NCBI GenBank assembly: GCA_025617745.1
Contig: CM046854.1
Coordinates: 62,701,606-62,765,605, forward strand
Length of the DNA: 64,000 nucleotides
Source of the DNA: Heliocidaris erythrogramma
Taxonomy: Eukaryota > Echinodermata > Echinoidea > Camarodonta > Echinometridae
Direction of reading: 5' to 3'
Of this stretch, positions 47,755 to 62,700 are shown piece by piece; the stretch's first letter is position 1, and each line of letters starts with the position of its first letter. The position numbers and the translations under genes are program-made. Under the pieces are notes generated by a model. That model made no database searches, was not told where the DNA came from, and saw only the letters and a program-made list of their open reading frames with translations.

Positions 47755-50700
47755 GTTGCATTTATATGGCGCTTTATACGGGCGTTTCTAAGCGCACTGG
47801 TTGTCAGTCTAGGTAAGTAAACTAGTAAACACGATAACATAAAAGCAATACAGTAACTACATGTATGCGCCTCCATAAAATTACAACTGGTTAAAAAGAG
47901 GGGTTTTGAGGAGGATTTTAAATGATTCGATAGATGTGGCATTCTGAATATGGGATGGGAGTTTGTTCCAAAGGGTGTGGGGGCAATGGACGAAAAGGCT
48001 CGGTCGCTCGGTCGCCATACCGGGTTTTGGTACGTGGCCCATAAAATAATTGGAGAGAGGAAGATGAACGGAGGGGTCTGGCAGAAGAGGAGGAACGAAG
48101 GGTGACTAAGTCTTGAAGATATATGGGGGCAAGATTATGTGTGATTTTGTATGTGAGAAGTAGGATCTTGAAATTAATGCGAAAATGGACCGGTAGCCAA
48201 TGAAGTGAGCGGAGAACAGGAGTTTCATGTTTTCTGCTAAGAGTGACTAATCTAGCGGCTGAATTTTGGATACGTTGAAGTGGGGATATATGAGAAAGAG
48301 GGAGACCAGCAAGGAGGGAGTTGCAGTAGTCCAAATGAGAGGAGACAAAGGCGTGGACAAGTCGCTCAGCGGATGATTGGTCAGGTAGACGTCTGACCTT
48401 CCCTATTTTAAAAATACCCCAAGATGCAGGTTTGCAGATGTTTCTAATGTGGTGTTTAAGGGTTAAGTGTTTGTCCAAAGTAAAGCCAAGGTCTCTAACA
48501 CATTCAGAACTCTTTATTACTCCATCCTGAGTATTTAAATCTGCTAGAGGATCTGTATTCCTGAACTGAGACGAAAAATGGATGAGTTAAGACTTGTCTT
48601 CGTTCAGACGGAGTCTGTTAGCAGTGGACCAAGCTTTGATGTCCATGAGACATTCTCTCAGTGAGTTAACAGCAGCAATCCTATCACCAGGTGACAGAGT
48701 AATGTAAATTTGAGTGTCATCGGCGTACATAGCGTAGTTGACACCAGGATGACGATTGATGATTCTTGCGAGGGGACCTGTATAGAGGAGAAAAAGCAGG
48801 GGACCGGCAACGGACCCTTGTGGAACTCCACAGCTGAGAGAACAAGGAGTTGAACAAGTCTCACTGATTATCACCCTCTGTGTGCGATCTTGAAGGTATG
48901 ACTTGATCCATTGGATGACAGTGCCTGTGATGGAATAGTAATTACTTAGTCGTTGTAGAAGCAAGGTGTGATCGAGCGTGTCAAACGCAGCCGAATAATC
49001 CAGGAGAAGAAGAGCAGCCTCACTGCCCTTATCAACAGCAAGGAGGAGATCATTAAGCACTTTCAACAATGCAGTTTCTGTTGAGTGGAAGTTGCGATAC
49101 GCTGACTGGTTTACAGGAAGCAGATGATTACTGTCCACATGAAACATTAGCTGATTAGCCACAATCCTTTCAAGGAGCTTACTCACAAATGGCAGGTTGG
49201 CAATTGGTCGATAATTGCTGAGAACATCAGGATCGAGGTTTGGTTTCTTCAACTGAGGGGAAACAAGAGAAGATTTAAATGGTATTGGAACTATACCCGA
49301 TGACAATGATGTGTTGATGATATTTGATAGAACTGGAAGCAATTCATCAAGGCAATCTTTGAGCAGCCAAGTTGGAAGAGGGTCCAGACTGCAGGATTTC
49401 GGTGGTGATAACATGATAAGACGTCGAAGCTGTACTTCAGTAACTGGCATGAACTCGCTCAGGTTACAGTTCAAAGAGTTCCCAGGAGCTTGGACGGATA
49501 ACTCCAAATGATTAAGTTCAGATGCAAAGGAAGACACAATATAACACAATTCTTGAAGAATACACTGAACCTGGTCGCTAGTTCAGCATCAGATGAATGT
49601 TCAGGATAAATAGAAGACTGAGAAGGGGTGGACAGTTTCTTTACGAAGTTAAATAGCTGTTTAGTGTCCGCATTGGCGATCTTATTTCTCAGGTACTGCG
49701 ACTTAGCATCGGTGATCTGACTGTAATACAGCTCACATTCATGACGATACAGGTCCAAATCTATCTGCATGCCGGACTTCAACATGCGACTTTCAGCACG
49801 ACGCCTACGCCTCCTGGCCTTCCTTATCTCATTAGTGAACCAAGGGGCATTGGGTCTAATTGTAACAGTCACAGTTTTAACAGGGGCATGCTTGTCCATC
49901 AGATTACACAGTGTGTCATTATAAAATGAAACTGCTTCTGAAGGACAAGAAGGACACTTGGAAGTTAACAAAACCTGTTCAATATCCTGGCGGAAAGAGA
50001 TGGTGTCTATGTCACGAAGCTTCCTAAACCTCACTTTCCTTCTAGGGTTTTGTGGCCCTTTAAGATTAATGGTAGAAAGGATTGCGGAGTGATCAGATGG
50101 CAAAGATGGCAAGAGAATAATATGGGAAATAATATCTTCTGATTTCCTACTGAGAACTAAATCAAGTGTATGACCTGCCTGGTGGGTGGGACCCTGAACA
50201 TGCTGTTGGAACCCAAAGGCTTCAACAGCATTGAGGAAAGATTGGGCAAAACTATCAGTAAAATCATCAACATGTATATTAAAGTCACCAAGGAGGATGG
50301 CCGGGTGAACAGCGACAGCATCACTCTCCAGGAGAGTTAAAAACTCTTCAAGAAAATCGTTGCTGGTAAAGGTATTCCGAGAGGATTGGGGTGGGCGGTA
50401 GATACAGTGAACCCGTACAGTGGATGAAAAAGTAAGATGGATTGTCAGATCCAACAATTCAAATGAGCACATACCCTTCTCCAAGCAGTCAGAGGAAGCA
50501 GATGACTAGGCCTCCTATTTAACCGATGGATGTTATGTACACCATATGTGATACGATTCAATCGAGAATTACTGCAATTTTCGTTCGGAAATTGTGTTAC
50601 ATCTACTTCCTTATATGGACCTGGGTTTGTTTGAATATAACCAGATAGTAAGATGGCAAACTGAAAACATGCACATGTGTTGCTATAATATACAATAGGT

Positions 50701-53700
50701 TTACTACAGTATGCCTACAAACAGAAGAAAGTAGACTGTGATTGCAGTTACAAGTATCAGTTGGTAGAATGAATACATGGCTCACATTCAAAAGAAATAC
50801 AATCAGGGGTATACAAAAGAAGAGATGCCAGATCTTAAACCCCTCCATTGATGTGGAGGTGCTACTATTGACTGCACTTCAAAGGCAGAGGTGAAGTACA
50901 ATGTATAATGTGTAACAACAAAAGGTACTATTGACAGTACAAAGCAAGTACAGTACACATTATATAGATGTGCAAAGGAAATGTACAGCACTGGACATTG
51001 AAAATGGCAGTGCAGAGTCGGTTACAGTATTATGATACAGAATTTAACTGCTTAAACATGTGGCTGTGGCTGACTTACCAAAATATCGACTAAAAATGTC
51101 TAGCAATATCCTTGACACACACAGAATACTCAATAAACAACCAAATCTCAAATAATGCAACAAAATCCTAGTGAAAAGAACAAAATAATCAGAGCCCTAA
51201 ATGAGTGGGGCTACCTATGGAGGCGCACACCAATTCACATGTAACATTTGATATTTTTTTTGGATTGTTTGTGGTGGTAAATTTTATCTCCTTTCCCCCT
51301 CCAAAGCCAGTTACCTTTCCTCTTACTTCAAAATACCTTATCCCCTATATTTACTTTAAATATAACATATTGAAGTAGAATATCCTACATCCTCAACTGT
51401 CACAGGCCTGCAGATAAAGATTAAAAAAAAAAATGTTTTATTACTTGTTAGGAATACAGCTTGTTTGATATATCTTTAGATAATAAAAGGCCTGAAATAA
51501 ATAACCCCCTCCCCGTCCCTTCTTCATTTTCACTATTAAAATTAAAGATTTGTCCATGTGTCACATCTAATATGGTCGAGTACTGTTATATGTCATGTAT
51601 GTACATGCTCTTCATATTTTCAACCTTTATATTCTCTGTAAAACATTATACTTTTTTTGCATTTAACCTTTGACTTTAATAATATAACTTGCCTTGATAA
51701 AAAAGATATTCTAAGAGTTTACATACAGGTTGGAGGGGGAATCTTTTCAAAGATTTATTCAACTTACTTGTAATCTTTAGTACAGTGTGTATCTGAAATA
51801 ACTTTGTTTTCTAGTATCATAGCCGCCTCTATGTATGCAATTACGGATACAATGTACATGTCGATTTGATTATCTTAGAAATATACCATTTGTGTGGACT
51901 TTGTAAACTTTGACTATGGGATTTCTTTTTATAAGGAAATTTTTATTATTTAAATTGACAAGAAATATCATTTGCTTGATATATGATCCATCTATGCCAC
52001 GTATATGTTCTAACAGTACCAGACTATATTACAACAGAAAGAACTAATACTTCAGACCCAGAAGGTGAGGGTGTTTCTTTTTAAATTTTATTTTATAGAT
52101 AATTCTATTCTAAGAGTATTTTCTCAGTTTTGTTTTGAATAAATTTGAATTTTACATCATTTGTGTGTGATTTCAAGAATTTAGCTTACTTTCTCACTGA
52201 TCAATTTCTGAAATTGCTAACTTAACTGTTCTACCAAGTGACTCATAATAGAAGAGGAAAACTGTTTAACTAGAATGAAAAGATGTACAAAAAGTTATTT
52301 GAAAATGTGTCTAGGTGAGGTAAAATCCCAGAAAAATATATGTAAGAATGGTAGGTCCAGTACGAGAATCTTTGTAAGATAAATTACCAATAACTTTATA
52401 CCTGAAACATAAACCATAAATAAAGTCTCATGTCTCCAAATATATTTCTAATATGATAAATTATTAAATTAATATAACAAAAGGAAAGGGAATATTGTTC
52501 TTAATAAATTATATTAAATTTTATTAATGTAATTTTGTATTTTTTAAAGAGTAAATTTATGAATTTTTGCTCTCTTTCGGGTGTGTCAGAGCTTCAGTGT
52601 ATAATTATTCTTGCATACGTGTATATCTATTATTAATTTGACAGAGACTCTTACATTAGTTCTATGTTTTATTTATCTTACTGTGGATCCATGACCGTGA
52701 CTGTGTACCAAACCTCCGATAGTATTAGTCGAGTTATTTGGAGTTCCTGGTGGTTGGTGAAATTTGTATAAATGTCATCGCTTTACCCATATATCTCAAA
52801 AACTGAAGAAAAAAAAAGACATCTGAGAGAAAAAAAAACTTACGAATTTTCATTTATTTGTGGGTGGGACAGTGACATATTATCAAGTCAAGCTGCATGA
52901 TGTGCACAGTGATCTATCATGACTTGAAGAGCAATATAACTTAAGATGTACAATGTGCACCACAGAGAACTATGTCAATCATTAGCGACTGACTTCTACA
53001 CTGTACTATGTAGTCATTGTGATATAATGCTTCAATGATGTACATGCAGACAGTTGTTTGGCCTTCCTTTACTTACATCAATACCACAGGTATACAGCCT
53101 TGATTAGCATAACAACATGAGCTTAACCTCTTTGGTACAAAGTTCATTGCCGCGACCAGCTATCATTGTTATTGATCTGTATTTTCCTTGCACAGTTTTA
53201 ATATGGTGTCTGTATATTAGCTAATTTAGTGGACTGACTTGTAATTCCCCCCCCCCCCCTCATTTCATTGTGCTTGACATTTTGAAAACAAAAATGATAT
53301 GACTTCATACACGTAAGATATCAAGCTCTGTTGTTTATACAGACAATGGGAAATCCAGTTTATATAGAAAAAAATATAATAAGGTAATGCATGGCCAGTC
53401 TTCTTCAAATTATTTTTGAGAACAAGTAGATCCATAGGCATATTTCCTATGAATTGTCTTACTACTGATATAGTTTGCATGGTTAATTTCATTTAGGGAG
53501 TACCATGTATATGCTATAAATTACAGTGTTTTAATTGACATGTGATTGATTTCTTTTTAAAAATTATAATACCGGTAAGAGAAATAATGATTAATTTCGT
53601 TTCCTCATTATGTGTCTGGAAATTTGCTTTCTACAGCATTACAAACAACAACCAAAACAACAAACAAACAATCAGCAGTGAGCTGTGTTTAAGTACAGAT

Positions 53701-56700
53701 AACTTTATAAAGTCTTACAAAGAGTTTAGCATTTAGCTATTTCTGAGTTTAACAAGAAATTTTGCAAAGCTACTAATGCCCCAGAAATCAGTACAGACCC
53801 AGACTGTAAAATACAGTATAAACACAGTGGAGATTTTTATAAGCTAGAGAGTTTGATGGGGGTTTTTTTTCAGGCACAGTATAAAAATGAAAGTTCATCC
53901 TCTGGAATAAACTTCTGGTATAGTGTATAATTAATTCCAAATGCATTTTATAATAGGGACATATTTTCTCAAAGAGACTAATTGAGTTATGAAAATTAGG
54001 GGGAAATGGGGAACCATTATGATACAGCTGCCGAGTTTTTCAAGTTAGATAATGTATAATTAAATTTACGTGATTTTTTCAAAGTAAAAAACAAAAATCT
54101 CTTCTTATTGTTTTCTTTGGACGTGCACGCAAGAATTGTATTTGCCACACACTATTGAAATGAACTAAATGTCTGATTCGTATACAAATTCATACTTGTC
54201 ACAATATCAACAACCGTCTAATATAACCCCTTCTTTGAAGTGAAGCATCTTACTTATTTACTTTAATTGTAGGATAATTATCTATCAGACATCAACATCA
54301 AATAGAACTTATTATTTTATTTGGAAGGATTCCCAAATTAACTTTGACATGTTTGTACTTCTTTGTAACATTAAAGCAATGGCCCTCGTACTGTATGAAC
54401 ACGAGTGTTGAGTAAATGCATAATTCTAAGCAGCCTTATGCCCCATATACTCCTGATTTATATAAATCCCCTTTTTAATTTGTTTTATTTTCTGTTTGCT
54501 CTCTTCACATTTCATAAACAGGAACAACCACCCCTTCTCCAACGAAGGGTATGTCCATCTTTTTTCCGTTGTATCATTCATTTCATTTATTCTCATTATA
54601 AAACAAGCATTTGTGTGCTCTACTCTTATCCAGACACAAATGCTTGTTTTCAGTTTCTTCCAAATTAAACTATGCTCAGCCCCCTCATTTGCTTTGGCTC
54701 ATCACGCCAGTGATAGCTATTTAGATAGTAGAAGGCCTGGAATCATTGACCCCTTTCTCTCCCACTCCTTTCTTCATTTTCACAAAGAAAATTAAACCTT
54801 CTTTCATGGTCGAGTACTGTTATATGTACATGGTCTTCATATTTTCAAACTTTATTAAATTTAATTAATAATAATAATAATACCTGGCATTTATAAAGCG
54901 CCTTTCCCAAACTGGATCAAAGCGCTCATATATTTTATTACCCCGGTCATTGGATTCTGGCACGCCCGCACACAGTGTATGCACATTCTCCACTCCCTGG
55001 GGAGCATTCCAGCCAGTCGCCTGTTAAGCGCACATATGCTAAGCGAAGGACATTAACTTTCGCCATCCTACCGGGTACCCATTTAACACCTGGGTGGAGA
55101 GTGGCAAATGTAGATTAACGTCTTGCCAAATTGAGAAGAAATATCATTTTTTTTATATATCATTAATATATGACACCGCTAATGTTCACGTATGTGTTCA
55201 AACAGTGCCAGAACCAATTACATCAGAAGGAACTAATCCAGACCTGCCAGGTGAGGGTATTTCTCAGAGCAATTTATCAAATATCTTTTTGAATGAATTG
55301 ATGTTTAACATCATATGTTTTTGTCTTCAAGAATTTTGCTTACTTTCTCACTGATCTTTTTTTCAATTTGTTAACTTACTCTTTTACCTAGTAACTTTAT
55401 AATTAATAATATCATGTTAATTTATAATATAATTAATATAACTGAAAGGAAAGGAAAGAGGAGAGGAAAAATGTTTAATTTGATTTGAAATTTTTTTTAC
55501 AAATATATCTTTTAAAATGTTTCTAGGTGAGGTAAAAGCCGGGAAAAATACATGTAAAATGGTAGGTCCAGTGCGAAAATCTTTGTTAGATAATAGCCCC
55601 CAAACTTTTCATCTGAATGCTATCCATACATTAAGCATCAAGTCTCAAAATTTATTTCTAAGTAATATGATAAATTATCAAATTGATATAACAAAAGGAA
55701 AAGAAAACACTTGTTCTACGTTAATTCACTATTCGGAATTCTATCAATTAATTTGTAATGAGGGTCCTGAGCGTAGCAACTTAGAGCCGCAATGCAGTGC
55801 TAACAGAGTATTAGCTCATAAATAAGCCCTAGATACGTTATCACTAATTTTTAAGTTTCATATTAACATTAACTTTTAGTCTAAGTTAGTTTTTACATGT
55901 AGATATTTTGGTTGCACGAATTAATACTTCCATGTATTTGAACTGCTAATAGGAGTAGAAATTAGAGAGTATTCCCTTTAATATACTTTGAATAGAGAAA
56001 ACTTTACAAATATCTTAACGCCATCATTTCAGCATTCATGGTGAATCCTTTTGAGAAACAATATGTACATCATACTCAAATTGACTGAGGCAGCTGCGGT
56101 GTTTTTGAATATGTTCAAAGAAGAGAAGAGACTCATGAACTTTCATTTATTTGTGGGAGGGACAATTACATAATATCGAGTCAACTTTCATACTGTGCAC
56201 ACCATGTGCACAGTCATGTATCATGACTAGATAAGGAATATATTAACAGGATATACAATGTTTACTAGAGAGAACTGTGGCAGTCATTAGCTACTGACTT
56301 CTACAGTGTACCATGTAATCATTGTGACGTAAAGCTTCCATGAAGTAGACAAATACATGCAGGCAAGCACCTCCTCGTTTGGCCTTCCTTCACTTACAAC
56401 AATACCACAGGTATACAGCCTTGATTAGCATGACAAAAGGAGCGTAACCACTTTGGTACAAAGTTCATTGCTACGACCAGCTGTCATTGTTATTGATCTG
56501 TATTTACCTTGCACAGATTTAGTACGGTGTCTGTATATTAGCTGATTTAGTGGGCTGACTTGTTATTTTGCCCCCCTCATTTCCTTGTGCTTGACATTTT
56601 GAAAAAAAAAAATATATGACTTCATACACATAATAAATCAAGCAGTGTTGTTTATACAGACAATGAAAAATCCAGTTTATATATTTTAAAAAATATTAAG

Positions 56701-59700
56701 ATAATGCATGGCCAGTCTTCTTCAAATTATTGTATTTTTGAGAACAAGTAGATCCATAGGCATATTTCCTATGAGTTATCTTACTTCTGATTTAGTTTGC
56801 ATGGTTTATTTCAGACATTTAGGGAGTAACATGAATATGTTATACATTACAGTGTTTTAAGTGATACGTGAGTGTTTTCTTTTTTTTTTAAATGATAATA
56901 CCGGTAAGAGAAATAATGATTAATTTAATGTACTCATTCTGTGTCTGGAAATTTGCTTTGTACAGCATTGCAACAAAAACAACAACAAACAAACAATCAG
57001 TAATGAGCTGTGTTTAAGTAGGGATAACTCTCTCTTAAATCTTACAAAGATTTTACCGTTTAATTATTGCTGAGTTTAACAAGAAATTTTGCAAAGCACA
57101 TCTAGACAGTAAAATACAGTATAACTACAATGGAGTTTTGGAAAATGTTATTAGCTAGAGAGTTTGATGGGATTTTTTCATGCCCAGTATAAAAATGCAA
57201 GTTCAACTTCTGGAATCACCTAATATATTCATAAACAAGAATTTAGAGCAATTTAGAATTATACTAGTTCATTGTAGTTAAGACGAGTTTCCAAGACACA
57301 AATGACACGGATGTATTGAAGAAATTAGTCCGATGTGTTTTTAAGAAGTTCTCTACATATTACAGAAAGTAATCTCTATAGCATAATTTGGCTAACAACA
57401 CTGGTCAGTGTGGAGTCCATCTAGACAGGTGTTTAGTAATTGTATGCACAAAACCAATGAATACCTTTCACTACACTTCATCATCATCAGTGATTCTAAA
57501 GGTAGTCCAACACCGGTAACACATCTCGTTTATCTCCACTTCCTTATTTCATTGTTTTCATCAATATCCATTGCCTTTAATAGGCCTTATTGCCTTATTT
57601 CCTCAAAGAGACTTATTAATTACGGAGAAATGGGGAACCCTTATGATACTGCCGAGTTTTTCAAGTTAATACTGTATAATTAAATTTTAAAAAATATATT
57701 CTTATTGTTTTCTTTCGGCGTGCACGCAAGAAATGTATTTGCCACACGCTATTGAAATGAACTAAACGTCTGATTCGTACACAAATTCATACTTGTCACA
57801 ATGTCAACAACCGTCTAACATAGGCCTAACCCTTCTTTGAAGTGACACTAAATGCAGTTTGTGTTACTTATTTACTTTATTGTAGGATAATTATCTATGA
57901 GACATCAACATCAAATAGAACTTATTATTTTATTTGGAAGGATTGCCAAATGAACTTTGACATGTTTATACTTGTTTGTAACAGTAAAGCAATGTCCCTC
58001 ATACTGTATAAACACAAGTGTTTCCTGATGAAGCCCTATGGGCGAAAATTTGATTTCTTTCATCTCTTAACGGTTGTTTCATTCCTCATTGACTTTTGTG
58101 TATTTTTCATCAACCGAAGCTAGAACTCTTTAACAAGCTAGTTATCAATATCAAGAATTTCGTGAAGTTCACTGCAATATAATATATCTACTAATCCTTG
58201 CTATTCAGTACCCGTACAATGTACATGTCTGAGTTCTGGAGCCTCTGCAGGCATCACAGTCTTAGCAGTCCTCTTAGTGGTGTCTATCATCATCAATGTC
58301 ATTCAGTTCATCGTGTGGAGGAGACATGAAACCCAACCAGGTGACTGTGTTCATTAAATCTAATCAAGTAATTAAAGATGGAATCAATAGAAGGGTAAGC
58401 TACTGAGAAAAATAATTAATATAGACGTTTGATACCGACATGTAAAATAAATATATCATCAAAGATGTTAGTACGAAGACATTTATGATAGAGGAGGATC
58501 CAGGCACTTAATAGTAGCTCATTTTCAGGCCATTTACAACCCCGATTTGAAATTAAAACCCTAAAAGCTATTAACTGAACGGCAAGGAAGATAGTAATAA
58601 GTGAAATTAGACACGTCGATTGGTAATTGCCATAATATAGGGGGAAAACACATGTAGGAAAAAGAAGAAGCATTTACCTGTAACACACCCTTCACAATAC
58701 AATGGAGAATGGTACTAGAAAGTAACCTGATTCTGTAATGTTTTCATTTTTCTGTTTAGTTCCTCCATTCCTATAGCTTTCTTTTCCTTCCTTTCTTTAA
58801 TTCATCCTTTCTCCCTTCTACTATTATTTTCTTCTACATGTCTGTAAATTATTTATAAACTGGGGCCTATCCTTTTCTGTAATAAAGGTAATATAATAAT
58901 ATGCATTCAAACTAATGAAAATGAATTGTCTTTGTATTTCATTGAATGAATAACAAATTCCAGCGACTGTACCATGCTTTGATGATATTATGATATTTTA
59001 TTTCCTTATAAATATAACACTTTCAGTTACCATTCTTGGTTTAATAATTTTTTCCATGGCTGTATATACATGAACGAAAAACTTTGAATTACATGTACTC
59101 TCTTTATTTTCCTTTCCTTTCCTTATTGTGACATATCTGTTCTTTAATTATGTAATCGATTTCTATTATTCCAGAATGTATTCCAAATGATTGTATGTTG
59201 ATAGATTTGTGGGGAAATAAAGCTAACTGAAACTGAAACTGAAACTAATGTGGTGTGGACTAGAAAGTGACTTTGCACATGATTTATAAACATCTATATT
59301 CAAGTATTTGTATCATGAATATATAATTAGCTTTTAATGTAATAGATAACATAAGAATAACGAAATATTGCATATAAAAGAAATACATTCGAATTTCAAT
59401 AAGTGTGGATTATATTCGAATATTTTGTGCACAAAACATATTTGAGCGGAAATCTGGTTAGCAGCAATTGTCATAATGATCGTATTATATCTTATAGAAG
59501 TGGATAGAAATAGAATAATTTGATCTTACTATATTTGCCAAGCAAAATACATAAGTAAGTGTATTAACATTGAACCCCCCCCCCCACGAATCCTCGCCTG
59601 ATTATCTCATGCAACCTGACAACCCCCCCCCCCCCCCTCCTTCCAAGTTTATAGGTTATCATATAAAGCTATATTCGTAATTTATGTTTGTACAGGATAT

Positions 59701-62700
59701 TCACCCTTCACTGATTTATTGTCATTGGAAGTTGATGTGACTATTTTTCCTGCCAATAATATCCGTGTGAAATGACTGTCCTGAATGCTAAATACAGTGT
59801 TTTTGCCGAGTCATTTCCTCAGTGCTTTCCTTAATGGATTTACTCATCCTACGTCAATACCTCAGGATAGAGACGTATATTCTTAAGGCTACATCCTACT
59901 TCCTAATAAACGCACTTATAAACCAATGCACCTTCGAGCTTATAAATGATATCAAAATTTCTGTATTTGCTTTTGCAGGTTTCGAAGAGTCACAGAAAAC
60001 CGTCTCCCGGTTAGTATATTTTGGCAATTTGAAAAATTGAACAGAAAAAAGATATCACACACGCACACACACACACACACACACGCGTAAATAAATGAAT
60101 ACTTTAAATGAATTTTGCAGGGTAAAAATGTGAGAAATTGGCAACAGTGAGTACACATCAAGACAGTTTATGCATTATCTAAATGTATGTTATTAAACAT
60201 GTTAAAAAGGTAACTTTATCTCCAGCAGGAATCTGTGCCGATATACCAAGATATAAATGAAGTTTTTGTGTAATATCATTGTATTCATTCATGGTATTAA
60301 GCAGGACATTGACAAGGTGATGTAAAATCAATTTGAATGTGCACAGTGAAGACATAATTTTGCCACGTCGAAAACGAATCATAATAGCCATACAACCCTG
60401 ACACATAATTACTCATGTCTTCTGACATGAGTATTATGAATTTAGTTCAAATTCTACTTGTTAAAAGTTGATCTGGATATCAAAGAAATGCAGAATGGCG
60501 CATTTCATTATCCCACGGAGGCGAGCGTGTTTTGTAATTTTGGGGTTTTTCTCAATCACATTGTCTGTGTAAATGCATTCTGATCTAAAATTACTCTTTA
60601 ACCCCTGATCAACAAATAATATCTCCTTGAAAATGACAGTTTAATTGAAAGGAGTTCCTGTTTGGATACATATTCATTATGTTTTAAGTATGTCCGATTA
60701 GTTGATGTCTCTAACGCATTTCTTAATTGTCACTATGAAACGCCAGAGAAAATTAAGGAACACTGTCATCTATCAAAAGAAGAAACTAAAGTTACCTGAT
60801 TTATAAATGACTTATACATGAACATTTTTTTCACAGTGAAGGGAGAAATGCATTCCATGAGGTGAATGACAACATGGCGTATGAGATGGTTCAGAGTGGA
60901 GACAGAGGTAAGAAAATGTCGGTGCAAAATCAGTCAAAATTAAAAAAATAATAAAATAAGGAGAGAGAAAAAAGGACATCATTAAATACGAGGAGAAACA
61001 AACACCGAGTGAAATATCATTCCCAACATGATAGGTAGAGATACTTATGTCCCAATTTTGCCTACTTACGGTTCGACAAATGGACCCAGCAAACAAATAT
61101 AACACACAAATTGCTTATTATTTGTTGAAACACTAAAAACGATAAGAAGTTTTGCTTATATTTTCAATTGCCATGATTACATATTGTAAAAACATGTAAG
61201 ATATATAGCTAGGAAATTTTAAGTGACCATAGCTATAATCTCCTGCGGGGGGGGGGGGGGGGGGGAAGGGGGAGGGGTGATTGTTTTTTGTCTGGCAACC
61301 AGTCAGATTTGACTATTTTTGCCATATTAAATTCTTATATAAGTTATTCTATCCGATGGTATAAAAAAATAATTATACGCTAGGATACCTATTATACTTG
61401 GATTTACAAGTTCAAGAGGTCTTTCTCTAATTCCTATCAGCTTAAGGGAAAGAAAAAGAAAAGGAAAAGAAAAATGGGAAAGCAAAAGAAAGCAAGAGCT
61501 CTATAATAATGCATAATATTTCAACGTAGTCTCCTTAAAAAAAAAACAATCTGAAATAATTTCTTAAACTTGAGCACAGATTCTTACTGCCGAGAGAACA
61601 ATTTTAGCTCTGACCTCTAACAACTTTTTTTTTTGAAACCCAACAGTGTCAGCTTATGATGACTTTCAACAAGCCTATCTATTTAAGAAACATGAAATGT
61701 AGCATTAACCATATTTTGATTTTGAGCTTTCAAGTATCAGTAGCCTGGTGGTAATAATTTTTCTTCATTCCACAGCATACACAGCTCTTAAACTGGGTCC
61801 ATCGGGGAAACCTCGCTCGCCCATCATTGCTCCTGAAAACTTGACGTTTTTCACCAGACTTGGATCAATCGGCAGGGGTGACTTCGGCGGTGTCTGGAAG
61901 GGAGAACTCCGCTCAAATCAAGGACAAGTGGACGTTGCTATCAGACAAATTCCAGGTGAGTTATTAATAAGAAACATAGTTTCAAATATATTTAATTTTC
62001 AATCTAAAACAATATCATATTTTAGACGCCCCCTGTTCTATTATTTTATAACCATATGTGTGTTTAATGTATCATAAAATTATTTTAGCCCATCAGTGTA
62101 GCTTAGGCCTCTGAGTCAAACCCGTGTGATATTTCACGTTAAGCATTAAAAACCATATTCTAATTCTAACAAAGATTGTAACCTACAACCGAAGCGACGC
62201 CCCTCACCGCCCCCGTTGGAGACCCAAAACACTCAAACTTGAAGTAGAATCAGGATTTCGTCACTCTATCAATTTCAGGACACGCCTCTGATTTGTAAAA
62301 TTACTTCAACCATGTCACCCCTTTTTCTCACACTTGTCTGTTCGAAACTGATATCAAATATAGTTATATCAAGGTTATATCTCCTCTTAGATCAAGTGAC
62401 CAAATCAGCTAACGTGCTTCAATCTGTCAAGGTACTTTGTGATCTATCGGATCAACTGAATGTGGTCAAATGCCTTGGATATTGTCAACAGCAAGGTAAG
62501 AAATAACAATTACGTAATGTATATTTCTTGACGACAGACTTTCGTCAATTCCATAAATGTTAATAAATTAAAACTAACCCGAGTCGTAGAAATGAAGCAA
62601 AAAGTATATATATTTTTTTTATTATGAGGAGCACAACCCTAAAGATGAATGATACAGCGAAAAACTATAAAAGTCTTACCATGACAGTTTGAAAATCGAG

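Larger units (their letters stand above)
46985..58030 (+). repeat. Internal tandem duplication of the stalk-exon cassette in gene C
   Basis: Unit 1 (about 46985-54415) and unit 2 (about 54470-58025) share sequence before and through the 27-nt exons, through the 48/45-nt exons, and in long intron stretches: 52840-53740 with 56135-57080, and 54000-54410 with 57630-58022. Unit 1 is longer mainly because of the LINE at 47707-51230; unit 2 instead has a 260-bp insert at 54866. The duplication doubled two mini-exons. Confidence 0.75.

Noticed and set aside
57842-58123. 93-codon open frame before the gene C TM exon
   Set aside because: It overlaps the internal duplication; the other copy (54240-54420) is not open in that frame.
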